Below, in pieces: positions 1 through 12,419 of a stretch of DNA of 64,000 nt. Numbering within the stretch: the first letter of the stretch is position 1; each line of letters starts with the position of its first letter. The DNA is from Molossus alvarezi. Taxonomy: Eukaryota > Chordata > Mammalia > Chiroptera > Molossidae. Location: positions 104,363,890 through 104,427,889 of the forward strand of contig CM073889.1 in NCBI GenBank assembly GCA_037176705.1, written 5' to 3'. Position numbers and translations under genes: made by a program. A model generated the notes under the pieces. The model ran no database searches. It was given only the letters and a program-made list of their open reading frames with translations, and had not been told where the DNA came from.

Positions 1-1699
1 CTCTATGGTTAATCATTTTCATATGGTCTATCATATATAATAATGATGTAGGTTATTTGATTGACTCACTTTCCAGTTTGTAAGATTTTATTTTTATGAT
101 GTGAAATAACTAACAGAAGTTAGAATCCAAAATTTAATTCTGATTCTACCACTTCTTTAATTAAATTAATGGTATTTAATTAAACCTAAGGGAAGACCTA
201 TTTCCTATTAATTTCCTCAAATGAGAAATAGGACTAGTAAATACTTTCTACCATCCCCTCTACCTTGTGAACACTGACATTCCTCATGAAATGCTACTGA
301 ATTAGAGAAACACATAGTAGCATTTAGCGTCAAACTAATATGAAATAAAAATTATTTTGTATTTCTTTTTAGTTATTAATTTAAATTGTTGTACTACTTT
401 GAAGAGATACCCCTTACACGTTTTGAATTAGTGACATTTAAAAATATCATAATATAGAAAAAGTGTTGTATGAAAGCTTTAATTGATGGGGGTGTTCTGT
501 GTTTTTAATAAAGTAATAACATGTTTCTGGCCCAAAAATAAAACATGGTTTGATAAGTTATAATGTATCCATAGATACCAAAGGCAACCCAATGACACCG
601 AGAATATCCTGGGAATCCAAGACACGTGGTTATCACATTTCTAAGGCAGTAGCTTGTATAGATAATCAACAATTCGTCTGAATACATTAAATTTAAATGT
701 GTAAATAAAATTCACGATTCACTTGATAGAATCACCAGTTCACTAAATATCCTATTTGATTTGACAGGTACACAGCAAAATTTAAATATTAGCACACATT
801 CATATCTTGACCAAAATAATTATTTTCATTACTCAGGATCAAATGCCTAAACTCCTAAATGAAATCTACTCTGCTTTGACTATTGTCGGTCACTTGCACT
901 GGTTTTCAAAGTTTTAACATTTTAATATTTTTTCAGTATCCACCACACAGAGATTTTAACTCTCAACCACTTAGGACTTCAATATAGCTTAAATCCATCT
1001 CAGAAAATACAATTTTATTTGAATATCTAGGATACAAAAAATTTTCATAGTGGTTAGTAGAATAAAAAATAATCAATATAGAGAATTAGAAATCTTTGGG
1101 AAGGATTAGTTGGAGGATTCAGGGCAGGTGTTTATACTTCCCACTGTATTTTTTCTTAGTTAAATTGTTGGCATTTTTCACCTCAGTTCAGGCCTTCTTC
1201 CTTCCCGACGCCTTCCCCAAGTTCCTAGCGGGCCCGTGTCCCCACCTCAGTCTGCCTTCAAATCTTGGGCACATGTCTGTCTGACCAAGAGCATTAGTAC
1301 AGACCACATGTCTGCCTCTTGTGGACAACTTGAGCACAGAGCCCTACGCACAGAGTGGGCACTTGGTAGTGCATTGCAGTGTGGCAGAAGAACGTGTGAA
1401 ATGATCGTGGTATTGTATAACTTCAAAGGGCACGTTCAAATAAAGTGACCACTCGGTTGATGTTGGTTCTTATCCGATCACATCCCCAGCACACCCATTA
1501 AAAGGGAAAAGAAAAGAAACTCGTCTCAGAATAACAAATTACGTGCAAAGTAAGAACCAGGTGGGACAATAAAAAATCAAAGAAGAACCTTGCAAAAAAT
1601 ACTTTTAAGTCAATAATGAAAAATCCTTATTATTCAAATAATTACTGTGTGCTGAGTATGTGATCCACATCTTACAAAGTAACAGATCTGATTAATGTT

Positions 1700-2000
1700 A
1701 ACGCCTGAGCTACAGTTCCCCGCAGTTCCCCACAGACATGCAGAGATTATTAAAAATGTTTCCATTGGAAGCAAAGCCGCCTATGATTTGGTCTCCTCTA
1801 CTCTTTCAGTCTTACCACCCACCATGTCCCAGTGCAGACTCCTTATTCCATGAATGCAGAAATTCCCAGGAGCCATGCCATTTTTCCTTCATTTATTAAG
1901 CTTCCAGTGTCTGACCTATCTTCGCATTTCCAGTAGTTAGAGTTCTTGACATATAGTCAATACTCCATAAGTAGTCACTGAATAAACAAATGAATAAACG
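1700..2000 (+). repeat. Probable L2 LINE 3' end
   Basis: The segment ends in a sequence resembling the shared L2/MIR tail ('...agtcaatactccataagtagtcactgaat'). The upstream part is compatible with a degraded L2 3' region. The match is by eye and weak. Confidence 0.35.
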
Positions 2001-2293
2001 CTAAAACAATGGATGATGTTGGAATGAGGGAAACAGAGTTTGCTACAGTATCACTGGAGAAAAGCTATCCACACATCCACACACTGAGAGCATCTGGTCA
2101 GCGCAGTAGACAGACAGACAGCAATCAATGCAAGGTGCGTAGTATGGAAGGAGAGAAATTATTTAGATATTTTAGTATTACCCTGACCTCAAGTGGTGAG
2201 GAAGGCTTCTTGCAGGAGAGAGGAAAGAATTAGTAGTTTATAAGTAAATAGGTCTGTGAAAGCATCCTGGGGAGAAGTGAGATTAGATCATCC

Positions 2294-2374
2294 GATGGAT
2301 GGGTGGGTGGATGGATGGATGGATGGATGGGGAGTGGGTGGGGGGATGGGTGGGTGGATGGATGATAGACAGAT
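2294..2374. repeat. (TGGA)n/(TGGG)n microsatellite
   Basis: About 80 bases of imperfect GGAT/GGGT tetranucleotide repeat. It produces shadow frames rich in Met-Asp-Gly-Trp on one strand and His-Pro-Ser-Thr on the other, which should not be read as genes. Confidence 0.95.
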
Positions 2375-3368
2375 AAATAAAACAAAACACAAAACATCTG
2401 TATATGATTATGCTGCGAAAACTTTTCCACAGTATGAGAAACAGGAGAGAACCTTGGAAGATGCCTTGCTTTGCCTCTGTTTGAAAATACGTGGGGTGGG
2501 AAGAGATACCCCTATTCTGCAACTATTTTTGAAAGTCAAAACATTGCTGGTACCTGCGACAAGAAGTGTGTGTGTGGGAGGGATAAACGTGGTATGTTCT
2601 TTCGATACGTTCTGAGTAGCTTCTCAGAGGAGGGCTAACCTGGTTAGTAGAAAAGCTAACTTTAAAGTGAAAACAAACACCACCGAATAATGTATTGACC
2701 GTGCTTCTAACATTTGAGGTGCATCAGATTCCCCTCTAGTTTGCTGGGTCTCACTCTTCCCAAGGTCCTGATTGCTGGGATCTGAGGTGGGGCCTAGAAC
2801 GTGCGCTCTAACGGGTTCCCAGGTGGCACGGGGCGCGGGGCCCCCGCATGAGCTCATCTGCACACAAATCCGAAGCCCCCAGCGGGCGCAGAGAACTAGG
2901 GTTGCAATGGGCAGGCGCGGGCACGGCAGGGAGCAGGCAGATGGCAGAGGGCCGGGGGCAGCTCTTCCTAGAGGTTGGAAGATACATTTCAGACCACTTA
3001 GGTGTGAGCAAATGTCACTTTTAAAACTGACCTGCTGAGTGGATCGCTGGCTGGGCTACCGCCCCAGGAGGGGGAGACCACCCCAAGGCCATGCTCTTGA
3101 TAAGAGACGTTAGAGAAAACAAAGGTAGTTAGATGGTCTTTCATTGAATATATACCCCCCAAAAAAGGAAATAAAGTCTGTTTAGAGGTCTTTAGATTCT
3201 TGAAAGACAGTAGGCTGGGTGGATAAGTAGCTTCTCGGGAGAGGGCTAATCTGTTTTATTCAGATTATGCATTTTATCAGGAATGATGATGGTTTCCCCA
3301 TATGACAATTATAAATCATAACCTATAAAAAGATATTGCCTCAATCAGGTTTGGAACTTTTTCAACTT

Positions 3369-3580
3369 TAATCCTCACCCGCGGACATTTTTTCATTTTT
3401 TGTGCAGACAGAGTGGGAGGGAGAAAGAGAGAAACATCCATGTGAAAGGGACACATTGAGTGGCTGCCTCCTGCACATCCCCAACCGGGGCCGAGGTACG
3501 TGCCCTTAGCGGGAACCGAACCCGGGTCTTTCTGGGCGGCAGGCTGACGCACTAACCTCTGAGCCAAACTGGCCAGGGCT
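3369..3580 (-). mobile_element. VES SINE (long subfamily)
   Basis: Minus-strand copy. Read in reverse it starts CCTGGCCAGTTTGGCTCAG, carries the tRNA-like A and B boxes, a CT-rich middle and a 3' end ending in the ATTTTTTCCGCGGGTGAGGAT class of sequence. The flanks 'ggaacttt' and 'gaacctta' may be a decayed target-site duplication. Confidence 0.9.
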
Positions 3581-4594
3581 GAACCTTAAATATTATATTA
3601 TATAAAACACATCTGGGGATGCTTGGTTGAGGTCAAGGGAGCTGGTAAGCGAAGGAATGCAGGAGGCATGCGTGAGAGCAGAGGGAAACCAGAAGTTATT
3701 GCATGTTTCTAGTTCCAAGAATTATTTGACGAAGCGCTTCACCACAGTCCAGTTCGATGTTGAGCTATCACGAAAAGCCTGTCTACCCCTGCGTTTGGGA
3801 GCTGGTGCTTCTCTATGCAGCTACATAGGCACTGGAGTGGGAGTTAGTTAATGGTTGACTTGTTAGAAAGAAAGATAACAGGGTGCAATCTCCAAGTTGA
3901 GAACATTCGGCTCTTCTGGACTTCCAGGGCTGGATGACACAACGAGCCAGGGGAAGCTGCTGGTAGTTTCCTGCGGGCTGATGGAGTATTAAGGAGGTGA
4001 ATTCAGGGGATGAATGGTTAGCAGAGTTACTATCTCAGACGCAGGAAAGTGGTCTAGGGTTATTCTGTAGGCCATTGTCTAGAGTAAGTATGATCTTGAT
4101 GCCCAGAAATCAGCAACATGCAGGTATTTGTGGGGGAATATTAGAGCAGAAAACACTGCATTATTTTTCTCATAAACTACTAGATAGATATTAAGTCTGG
4201 GGTTCTTTGGTTTTTATCCTCATCAGCATGTTTCAAATAAGACAAAGGAAAGAATACTAAGGGAAACTTAACAAATCACACCATTACAATTTATCAGTGT
4301 CCTCATAGGAGAAAAGCATCTTATTCAGAGGTTGGGAAAACAACGTCATGCTCAGTAGCCTTGCACAGGTTATAAAGATTTTTCACTGGGAGTAGTTTGT
4401 CTGAACCATTTAGCAACGATGAAAAGTTAGTCTTGCAAACCACCACAAATGAGGACGGTGAGGAGGTACTTCTCTGGGCTTGTGTCAGACGTTAGGTTTT
4501 AACTGTCTGAAGTTGGCCTTATGAAGAGGCATTATTCTTTTAAAGAGGTACAAGGAGCAAGTGGAGATTTAAAACATTATACAGGCGTCGAGCA

Positions 4595-4790
4595 GAGGTT
4601 GAAAACTCTGAAAAAGGCATAGTGGTAAATATTTTGGGCTTTGCGGGCCATGTAGTCTTTGTTGCAACTATTCAACACTCCAGTGCAAACATGAATGAGC
4701 TCCACAGGATTCCGTTAAACCTTTATTTACAAGAGTGGGCAGCAGGCAGATCTGGTCTTCAGGCCATAGTTGACTGAGCCCTGCGGCAGA
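4595..4790 (-). mobile_element. Ancient non-autonomous hAT-like DNA transposon fragment
   Basis: The block holding 'aaatattttgggctttgcgggccatgtagtctttg' style sequence (near 4628-4665) and 'aacctttatttacaagagtgggcagcaggcagatctgg' (near 4720-4757) resembles the widespread mammalian MITE that begins near 'gcggcccgcgggccaaatc'. The exact subfamily cannot be named by eye. It lies in the intron upstream of the first exon. Confidence 0.5.
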
Positions 4791-5546
4791 GAATGGCCAA
4801 CGCGACAGCTGCTACTTTACATGCAGGGAACACTTGACTCCCACCAGGCCCAAGGAGAGACAACCACTGAAAAATAAATGTGCGCTTGCAAAATTCTTAT
4901 TGAGCAAAATAAGATGCATTTGGAGCACACTTCCAAAGTGCGTTGTGCTCTTTTCAGAAGGATGGATCTTACTGTGTTTGAATCCAGGCATTTAGTGATT
5001 CCAAGGGGAAAGTGCTTTTTCTCCTAAGAATGTCCTCATGCAATCCTTTGTCTTCAAAGAGCAAGCTTCCCAGTTGCACGTTAAATTATACAGCTGAGGT
5101 ATAGACTTTCTTCCAAGCTTCTATCTTGGCTGTTGGCACAGACTCTGGCCTTTTTATTTCTATTTGCCCTTTCAAAGCCGTTCCTGCATTTATCTCCTAA
5201 GCAGATGTTGCAGTCGGGTACCTTATGCCTAGCTTCAAAGATTGGCAGATGGCTCCATCTAATCCATTGTCAGCGTGTGCTCGAATTTGCATCAGGGGAA
5301 GCTGGAGCAGGCTCCCTGGCAGGCCACCGAAGCCCGGGGGACTGGGCACCACATCGACAGTGTGGGGAAGCTCCTGGGGAAAGGGGGCGGGCTGCCAAGA
5401 CGAGCCTGCCAATTCCTGGATTTCACAACTTTCCTCCTGGGAGTGCTTTTGTTTCCTTCCTCTGCTTCTAACTTGAATTGTCAGAGAGAAGAGACAGGCC
5501 CCTGGAAGAGAAGTCCTCACATCTGCCTTCTAATTCTGTGCCATAG

Positions 5547-5773
5547 GAAACGGGCCACCCATAGTGTTGGCAAAAGGAAGGGCAGCCAGAAGGACCTGCG
5601 GCCCCCTGACCTGTGGATCCATCATGAGGAAATGGAGATGAAGAACATCGAGAAGCCGGCAGGCGCTGACCCTACCGGAAGGGACTCCCCCATGCAGAGT
5701 TGCCAGGAGCTCACACCTGTCAGTCACAGCCAGTCAGAAACCCAGCTGGGGAGCAAAAGCACGTCTCATTCAG
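5547..5773 (+). CDS. DCC: DCC netrin receptor, cytoplasmic exon with P1 region
   Basis: First of six DCC exons seen, 227 bases. The acceptor AG is at 5545-5546 and the donor is CAG|gtactt at 5774. The first G completes a Lys codon from the previous exon; the frame then reads Lys-Arg-Ala-Thr-His, equal to human residue 1132 onward by my alignment. The exon covers the conserved P1 region ([20 protein letters not shown]), a juxtamembrane stretch reported to engage UNC5 and translation components. It continues through the Ser/Thr-rich [15 protein letters not shown] linker. The transmembrane segment lies further upstream, outside the window. Differences from human that I see are conservative (for example THSV for THSA, and PMQSCQE for PIQSCQD). 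The last base G starts a Gly codon finished by the next exon (phase 1). A longer open frame crosses this exon but its flanks are intron. Identity is very sure; the exon number (about 24 of 29) is inferred. Confidence 0.97.
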
Positions 5774-7149
5774 GTACTTCTCCCCTCTGCCGTCAGAAGG
5801 AAACTTCCTGTTCTGAACCCCACAGGGTGTTCTCACTCCCCCTTTTGTGGGGGTATCCTTCCCATTAATTTGCAGTTATTTACCAGTAGTTAAAATACTG
5901 GTTGATTAACAGTACATTTGGTTGATTAACCTGGTTTACTTCCTATCCCATCCTCCCGATGCCTGCCTTTTATAACTGCAGTGCTTCTTCAAACTTCTAA
6001 GAGGTAGGAGGTAATACTATTGGGAAACATGGAGATGGGCAGCCTGCGTGAATTAATGGCTTTTTGTTAAATCTCGAGCAAAACGTTTGTCCAGGCAATA
6101 AATGTGAAGCCATTGTACACTTTTTAGCTCCATTTGTCTGTAGATAACTGAAAGTTGATTTTAAATTTGCTGTCAATTCCTTGCTTAAAAAAAAATCATG
6201 TCAGCCCTGGCGAGTCTGGCTCAGTGGTTAGAGCATGGGCTCATGGACCAAAGAGCTGCAGGGGGTTGATTCCTGGTCAAGGGCACGTACTTCGTACCTC
6301 GGTTGCAGGTTTGATCACCACCCTGGTCTGGATCATACGGGAGGCAATCAATCGATGTATCTCTCTCACATTGATGTCTCTCTCTCTCTTTCCCTCCCTC
6401 CCACTCTACCTAGAAATCAATGAGGGAATATCCTCGAGTAAGGATAAAAAAATAAAAAAAATTTAAATCACATCAAGGACACTTGAAATATGAAAACATT
6501 GACTATTCTGTATCTTTGCCTCGATTACCATAGAGTTCGCCCCTCACCCCGATGCAATCGCACTATGTGATCACTAGCCTGAGGCTCTGTGGGTATGCCA
6601 AGTGATCTGAGGGCAAAACCCAATGATTAATAAAATGGTGCAGAACAATCCATGTCCAGGGATAATTAAGAAATTTAGAAAGTGGTGGGAAGATATTTCA
6701 CTTTCTCTGGGTCCTCTTATTTTTGAAATGCTTATGGGAAGTTGAATAATCAATGGAGGACTCTCATCAAAAACCTCTTAGTCTACTCGTCACGTGTTTG
6801 AAGTTCTTTACTGCCTTTCATGGGTTATTTTCATGTGGCATCGAAATTTGGGGTTTCCTATGAAACCCAAGTATGGACTGTTTATGAGACCCTGTGCCAT
6901 TCCAAGGCTGGCCGATTCCATGATGTAGGATCAGAGCAGTGTTTAACCCACTTCTATCTGGGTAATAAGGTTAAGGTAAATTTTATTAGTGAGGGTATAT
7001 TGCTTGGGTAACAAGAAATTAGATATTATTATTTAATACATTAATAACATGAAAAAGGCATGCATTGGCATGTCTGGCTAGAAATGCTACAAAGTGTTAT
7101 TAAATCATTGAAGAAAGTGTATCTCTCAGAAGTATTGTTTTTCTTTTAG
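5774..7149 (+). other. DCC: DCC intron, 1,376 bp
   Basis: Bounded by donor gtactt and acceptor ttttag. It contains one VES SINE at 6204-6463. The remainder is AT-rich unique sequence with no element that I recognise. Confidence 0.95.
6204..6463 (+). mobile_element. VES SINE (divergent copy)
   Basis: Begins GCCCTGGCGAGTCTGGCTCAG, has a B box-like GGTTGATTCC, a TC-rich stretch and a GGATAAAAAAAT tail. The flanks 'aaatcatgtca' and 'aaatcacatca' look like a decayed target-site duplication. Confidence 0.85.
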
Positions 7150-7266
7150 GTCAAGACACTGAAGAAGCAGGGAGCTCCATGTCCACTCTGGAGAGGTCGC
7201 TGGCTGCACGTCGAGCCACCCGGGCAAAACTCATGATTCCTATGGATGCCCAGTCTAACAATCCTG
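7150..7266 (+). CDS. DCC: DCC netrin receptor, cytoplasmic linker exon
   Basis: A 117-base exon (2 + 114 + 1) between acceptor ttttag and donor CCTG|gtgagc. It completes the Gly codon and then reads [20 protein letters not shown], followed by [18 protein letters not shown]. This matches the human DCC tail between P1 and P2 with one clear change (RATRAK where I recall human RAPRAK). The region is Ser/Thr-rich, probably disordered, and I know of no folded domain in it. It ends in phase 1. Although short, it is certain because it joins in frame with both neighbours and matches DCC throughout. The Met-rich C-terminal half ([13 protein letters not shown]) is nearly invariant in DCC proteins I recall. 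Confidence 0.97.
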
Positions 7267-8559
7267 GTGAGCAAACATCCATACCACAGGGAGGAAGTGG
7301 TTTCTGTGTGTACGTGTTCTATATCAATGATCAAAAATAATTAAAGATTTCTCTGATCTTTCTGGACAAATGGACATAATGAAGGATGACTGCAACTATA
7401 TTATTTATCAGTAGAAGTGAGAATTTTCACTCTGTTTTTGTATTTGTTATGGACAATGAAATGTTCTGGCAAATAGCCAGCTACATATTTAAGAAATTGT
7501 AAGAAATACGAGTTGATGTAAAAAGAGTTGAAATTTCTGTCACTATTATTGAACTTATTGTAATGATCACCTTCATAGGTTTTTTAAAAACTTTTTAATA
7601 GGTCCAGTTTTTAGACTTTAATAATCTAGCACCCTTGAAGCAGGTATTGACACACTCATTTACTCTCTCCTTCTTGTTGAAGTTTTCTGTCATATTCTCA
7701 TTCATTGAAGAGATTAGTTATCTGGGGATCACCTGCTTTCCAATTACCTCTATGATCAATCTTGGTAATTTCAATACCCACACAGACAATCCATCCGATG
7801 CCCTAGACTGTTAGCTCCTGATGTTACCTGAAATGATATGAGTTCTTTCCCACCACAGTTCATCAATTCCATGTGCACACAAAACCAGTAACCGCACTCC
7901 CTCCAAAATATCGGTTTCTATCATCCCCTTTTCTAGCACCTTATGACCTTCTTGCTCATTTGTTGGATTGCCCCCTTGCCAACAATTCTTCATTTTCACT
8001 CCAACCTCCCGCCATTTAACTCTGCCACCTCCCCAGTGTTCCTCATCACCTCATGTCCTCATTTCCACCCAGACTCAGCCTCTAACCCATCATCATGTAT
8101 TATTTTAGTCCCTTACAAACACCTTCATCTCCCTTGGTCCTTCTTCCCCATCTTTTAACTTGGGGGTGGGGGTGGGGCACAACTCTGGTTAAATCAGCTT
8201 CTCTGCCAACTCTTACCAAATGCCCTAAGAGCTGACTCTGGAGAAAAACACATAACCTGCTAATTGGGTATTTATGGTCACAAAACCAAGGTGATCTGTC
8301 ATCTATTTAGAAATGTCACTGCATTTCTGTAGTCATTCATTGTCTCACTTTATAAGATGAATGTCTTATATCTGTTTTCCGTTTTCAGACTCCTAATATC
8401 TCTTTTCTTGGTTCTTATATCTGCAAGAAAAGAGGAGAATTCAGAATTGGTATCTTTATCTTTCCAGCAAATCTAGTTAATCTTTCCAGTAAACCTAGTC
8501 AATTTGTACTTCTGTCCACGGCCAGCTCTTTCTCTTGTGGACACTGCTTTGTTAAGGAC

Positions 8560-10195
8560 TCTTGTGCCCTTGTCTATATTATCAGTTTTCCTTCTGACTG
8601 ATAACCCCAATGAGCATGCAAGTGTCCTCTCCGAACCCCTGTTTTATATAACACCCTCACTTGATCCCTCTTTCTCCTCCAACTGAAGACTCCTTCCTCT
8701 CCGTTCTTAAAGAACTCCTTTAAAGCTGTCTACCCTAACCTTTCCCTGTTTTAATCTTCCTTATTAATTTTAATGCCATGTTCCCCAGGCCCCTCCACCG
8801 AAACCATGGCTGCCAAGGTTATCAAAAATCTCCACATTGTCCAATCAAATGGTCAATTCTCAGACGCTCAGCAGAATTTCACATAGCTTCTAACTCCTTT
8901 TTCTGAAATACTTTTTTCCATGGGCTTGTAGTATACTAAATGTTTCCGGTTTTCTTCCTACCCCACTGGCTGCCCCTCGGCGTCCTTTACCCTTTACCTA
9001 CCCTCCCTCTTCCTCTCAGTCTCCGCGAATCAGACGGTGTGCCAGGGCTTAGTCTTCGAGCTTCTCCCTTCCCTACACCAGCTTCTTAGATGAGCATCTA
9101 GTACCATGGCCTTACTGCCACGTAAATTCATGAATCCCACATTTTATCTCCAGCTTACTCTCTGCCCAGAATCCACACCAACTTCCATACCAAATCCTGA
9201 CTCAGCTTCCCCAAATGGCTATCTAGTAAGTAAGGCATCTGTGTTCACAATGGAACTCTCGCTATCCCATAGTTCCTCCCCCAACTCCAAACTCAGTCCT
9301 CCGCTATTTTACCCCCATTCAATGCGTGATACCACTCTCGATTCATTTACTCTTGTTAAAACTTTAGTTTCATGCTTCTTCATCCTGATTTTCTCACACT
9401 CCAAATTCAATCTTTCACCAAATTCTACAGTTCTTGCTTTCAATACCTGTCCCGAATCTGACCACTCCTTCCCATCTTCCCTGCTCTGCCCACATCCAAG
9501 ACACCACCATCTCTCACAGGAAATAGAGTATAGCTGTAAGCTGGTAGCTACTTTCTCTCCTTTAGCTCTTGACCCAACAGTAAGTTGTCTTCCCATTAGC
9601 CTTTCAGTGTGCAGATATTGAAAGATATTCCTTGTGTCACTCCTCTTGACTTCCATCACATGTAGAACAAAATCCAACGATTTTACCATGTCTTACAAGG
9701 CGCCATGTGGTCCAGCCTCTGGTCTTGTCCCTCGCGTCACCTCCTGCTACTCCTCTGCAATCCATTCCAGCCACATAGTCTTCCTCTCTGGTGTTTGGAT
9801 AATAATGCACATTCCAACTCAGGGACTTTTCATTTGCTGTTCTCTTTGCTTGGAATCTCTTTTCATCGACGTGTACGTGACTATTCCCTCATATCACCCA
9901 AGTTCATGTCCACCTGCCACTGCCACAGACAGACTTCCCTGACCACTGCCCACAGCACCTCTGGTCATTCTCTACGCTCTTCATTCTGCTTCGTTTTCCT
10001 TTAGTGTGTATGAACGTCCTGCTTGCATTTTTGTATTTGTTTATTTATTATTTGTTCCCCATATTTTAATTCAACCTATATGAGTGCAGAGATTTTACCT
10101 GTTTTGATTCCTTTGGATCCGCAATACTCAGAACAGAGCCTGGCACATGATAGGCACACATCCATACAATTTAGTCAAACGAATGAATTAATGGT
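8560..10195 (+). mobile_element. L2 LINE, 3' half including reverse transcriptase region remnants
   Basis: The order of degraded landmarks matches L2. They are a 'caccattgtccaatcaaatgg' class segment and a 'tatctccagcttactctc' class segment from the RT region, 'catgtcttacaaggc', 'cctctggtcttgtccctcgcgtcacctcctgctactcctc', 'cagggacttttcatttgctgttctctttgcttggaatc', 'ccctgaccactgccc', and finally 'cagaacagagcctggcacatgataggc' with a GAATGAATTA tail. Frames are broken throughout and no protein is encoded. Material back to about 7660 may belong to the same element but is less clear. Confidence 0.75.
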
Positions 10196-10199
10196 TGTT

Positions 10200-10490
10200 T
10201 CATTCTACTTACTTACTATACATCATATCTCCTCTATACTCGAACACATCTCTCAACTATACTCTGGTAGGTGTAAAAACATACATGTTTTTACAATGAA
10301 TGCCAACTGTGCAACTCATGGAGTAGATACTATTACTGTTCTTCCTGTTTTACTGATGAGCAAACAGAGCTTTGGAGAGCTTAGGAACGTAGCTTGCACT
10401 CACATAGTGAGTGAGTGGCAGAGCCAGAATTTGGATGCGGGAGGTCCGGGTTCAGAGTTCCACACTCCAACCACTATGCTCCCAGCTGTC
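10200..10490 (+). mobile_element. MIR SINE
   Basis: Contains the MIR core reading 'actgatgagcaaacagagctttggagagcttaggaacg', then 'cacatagtgagtgagtggcagagccagaatttggatgcgg' and 'ccaaccactatgct'. It directly follows the L2 3' end. Confidence 0.8.
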
Positions 10491-10789
10491 ATGTTCTGTG
10501 AAGCCGTTATTCTTCTTGTTTTCCCATTCATTTCACTAGAGCGAGAGACTGTGTACACTTAGCTGCCTCTATTTTTTTCCCTCCAGTCACTTTCCTCTTG
10601 TCACTAAGTTCTACCTGTGCTAATCTAATGTGGCTTTCTTTTAAAGAATCACTGTGCTGCAGAATCTTTGTGGGCCTCCTTGTCCCATATATAACTTCCT
10701 CATCCAATAAATTCCCATTCCCATCGATTTTCCTTCCACATTATTTTTTGAATCCCTGGCTACCTTCCCATTTCCAAGAGTCATATTTT

Positions 10790-11495
10790 TTTATTCTATC
10801 CATTATGACCTCAAACCTGAACTGCCAAAACAGCTTCATAATTAGTCTTCCTATCTCTAGTGTCTTCCAGACTCTTTTGTATCCTGCTTGCCAGATTTCT
10901 TCCTAAAACAACTTGAACATGACAGTTCATTCCATAAATTTCTCCAACGGCTCCTCAGTGTCTACCAAGCAAAACAAGTACAAACTCCTCCACATATCAG
11001 ATTTGAATCTATGCTTCTAGTCTCCTGTTGCTGTGCCCTTCTGTGCACACCCTAGACTCTTACAAGCTAGGTTAAGTGCCAGTCCACTAATACACACCAT
11101 CTTTTATTTGTTTTTTCTTCTGAACACTGTTTCCCGTTTGGAATGACTCAGTGCCTGTCTCTACCTAACAAAGTTCTGTGCATCTTTAAAGACCAAAACA
11201 GGTACTGATGTGAGATCTCATAAATTCACTCTTTTCTAAGTACTCCATCCAGAAATGATAGCTTCCTTTCTCATATTTGAGTAGCATTTTTATACCACTT
11301 TTGGGGCATTTATTATACAAGCTCTGTCTCATTTTCTTAGGTATTCAAGTTCAAATCTTCCCTCCTCTAACAGGATGTGAAGTACATGATAGGGAGCAAA
11401 TTATCTAATTCATCTTCATATTCACACACTGTGTAGCTCAATACCTAGCACAAAATTAGTGCTTGCTAAATATCTGCCACATGACTGAATGAAAT
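10790..11495 (+). mobile_element. L2 LINE 3' end, second copy
   Basis: Shows the L2 3' order again: 'ccaacggctcctcagtgtctacc', 'tgttgctgtgcccttctgtgcac', a degraded 'tctttaaagaccaaaacagg', and 'ctcaatacctagcacaaaattagtgcttgctaaatatctgcc' with a 'gactgaatgaa' end. Confidence 0.65.
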
Positions 11496-11789
11496 CACAA
11501 CTCGGCTAAGATACAGACTTGTAATTTTATCAGCATTGTTACCTGAGGCCTTATCAATCATGTCAGTTGCAAAAAAAAAACCCTATTTTATTTATCATAA
11601 AGCTTAAGAATTTACTTTAAAATCAACTTTGATTATATGTTGAAGTCATTTCCTTTTGTTGGATAGAGCTTGACCAATACAGAGCATGGCAATAACAAAG
11701 AATATCATGTATTCTATCGATTCTTCAATTGATATGAAATTGATGGAAATATAATATGAATGTTGAAAGTGAGAATATCCAAGCAGTGT

Positions 11790-12300
11790 TCAGTGATTTT
11801 TTTCCAAAACAATATGCCTGTGACCATCATCCAAGGCATGAAACAGAACATTGTTAGAAACTGCCTCCTGGTATTTCCCATCACTAATCACCTCCCAACA
11901 AGAGCAACTGTCCTTTTGAATTCTATCTTCACAGACCATTTTGCCTATTTTTGAGCGTTACATAAATTGAATCATGTAGAAGTCTTAAGTTCCTGTCTTC
12001 CAACATTGTACCTGTGAGATTCTCGGTATTGTTTGTGTCATTTTAGCTTGTTAATTTTCATTGCTGCGTGGTATTCTATTGCATGAATATATTAGACTGT
12101 AATGAAGATATGGCATGATGAATAGTATGGCCACACACAATTTTGTGCGTGCCTTTTGGTGAGCATGTCCATGCATTTCTGCTGGGTACATATATCCAAG
12201 GTGAACTATATCTGAGAATGAGATTGCTGGGTCAGAGTATCCTTATAACTTTTGCAAAATGATTTCACTGTTTAAAATCCTATATATGCATTATGTCATA
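11790..12300 (-). mobile_element. Old L1-type LINE fragment, antisense
   Basis: The + strand reads 'cattgctgcgtggtattctattgcatgaatatatt', then 'ggtgagcatgtccatgcatttctgctgggtacatatatcc' and 'gagattgctgggtcagag'. These are diverged reverse-strand landmarks of L1M/HAL1-like elements. Confidence 0.6.
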
Positions 12301-12376
12301 ATTTTTAAAATAATAAAATATAAATTACTAGTCATTGTAGGGCCCCATTCATATAGGGTAAGGCATTAGGAATAAA

Positions 12377-12388
12377 GGAAGGTTTATT

Positions 12389-12393
<5 letters not shown>
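12377..12393. repeat. Target-site duplication of VES at 12394 (left copy)
   Basis: GGAAGGTTTATTTTCTT is repeated exactly at 12657-12673 on the other side of the SINE, a 17-base perfect duplication that fixes the insertion point. Confidence 0.95.

Positions 12394-12419
<26 letters not shown>

Larger units (their letters stand above)
1..5546 (+). other. DCC: DCC intron (3' part), AT-rich, mostly non-repetitive
   Basis: This stretch precedes the first DCC exon in the window and ends with a pyrimidine-containing tract and the acceptor AG at 5545-5546, so it is intronic by inference; its donor lies outside the window. The first 1.1 kb is AT-rich with no recognisable element. Weak L2/MIR-like 3' tails are seen near 1180-1450 and 1700-2000, where the second ends in a degraded 'aataaacaaatgaataaa'. 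It also holds a TGGA microsatellite, one VES SINE and a hAT-like fragment, listed separately. Open frames here are short and show no known protein similarity. Confidence 0.75.

Noticed and set aside
2256..2615. 119-codon frame rich in Met, Asp, Gly and Trp, and the opposite His/Pro/Ser frames
   Set aside because: They are translations of the TGGA microsatellite.
5275..5868. A 197-codon open frame as a complete small gene
   Set aside because: Only 5547-5773 matches DCC; the rest lies in intron on either side of clear splice sites.
9106..9621. 171-codon + strand frame and neighbouring frames to 10562
   Set aside because: They fall within degraded L2 and MIR sequence; composition is Ser/Pro/Leu-rich with no protein domain.
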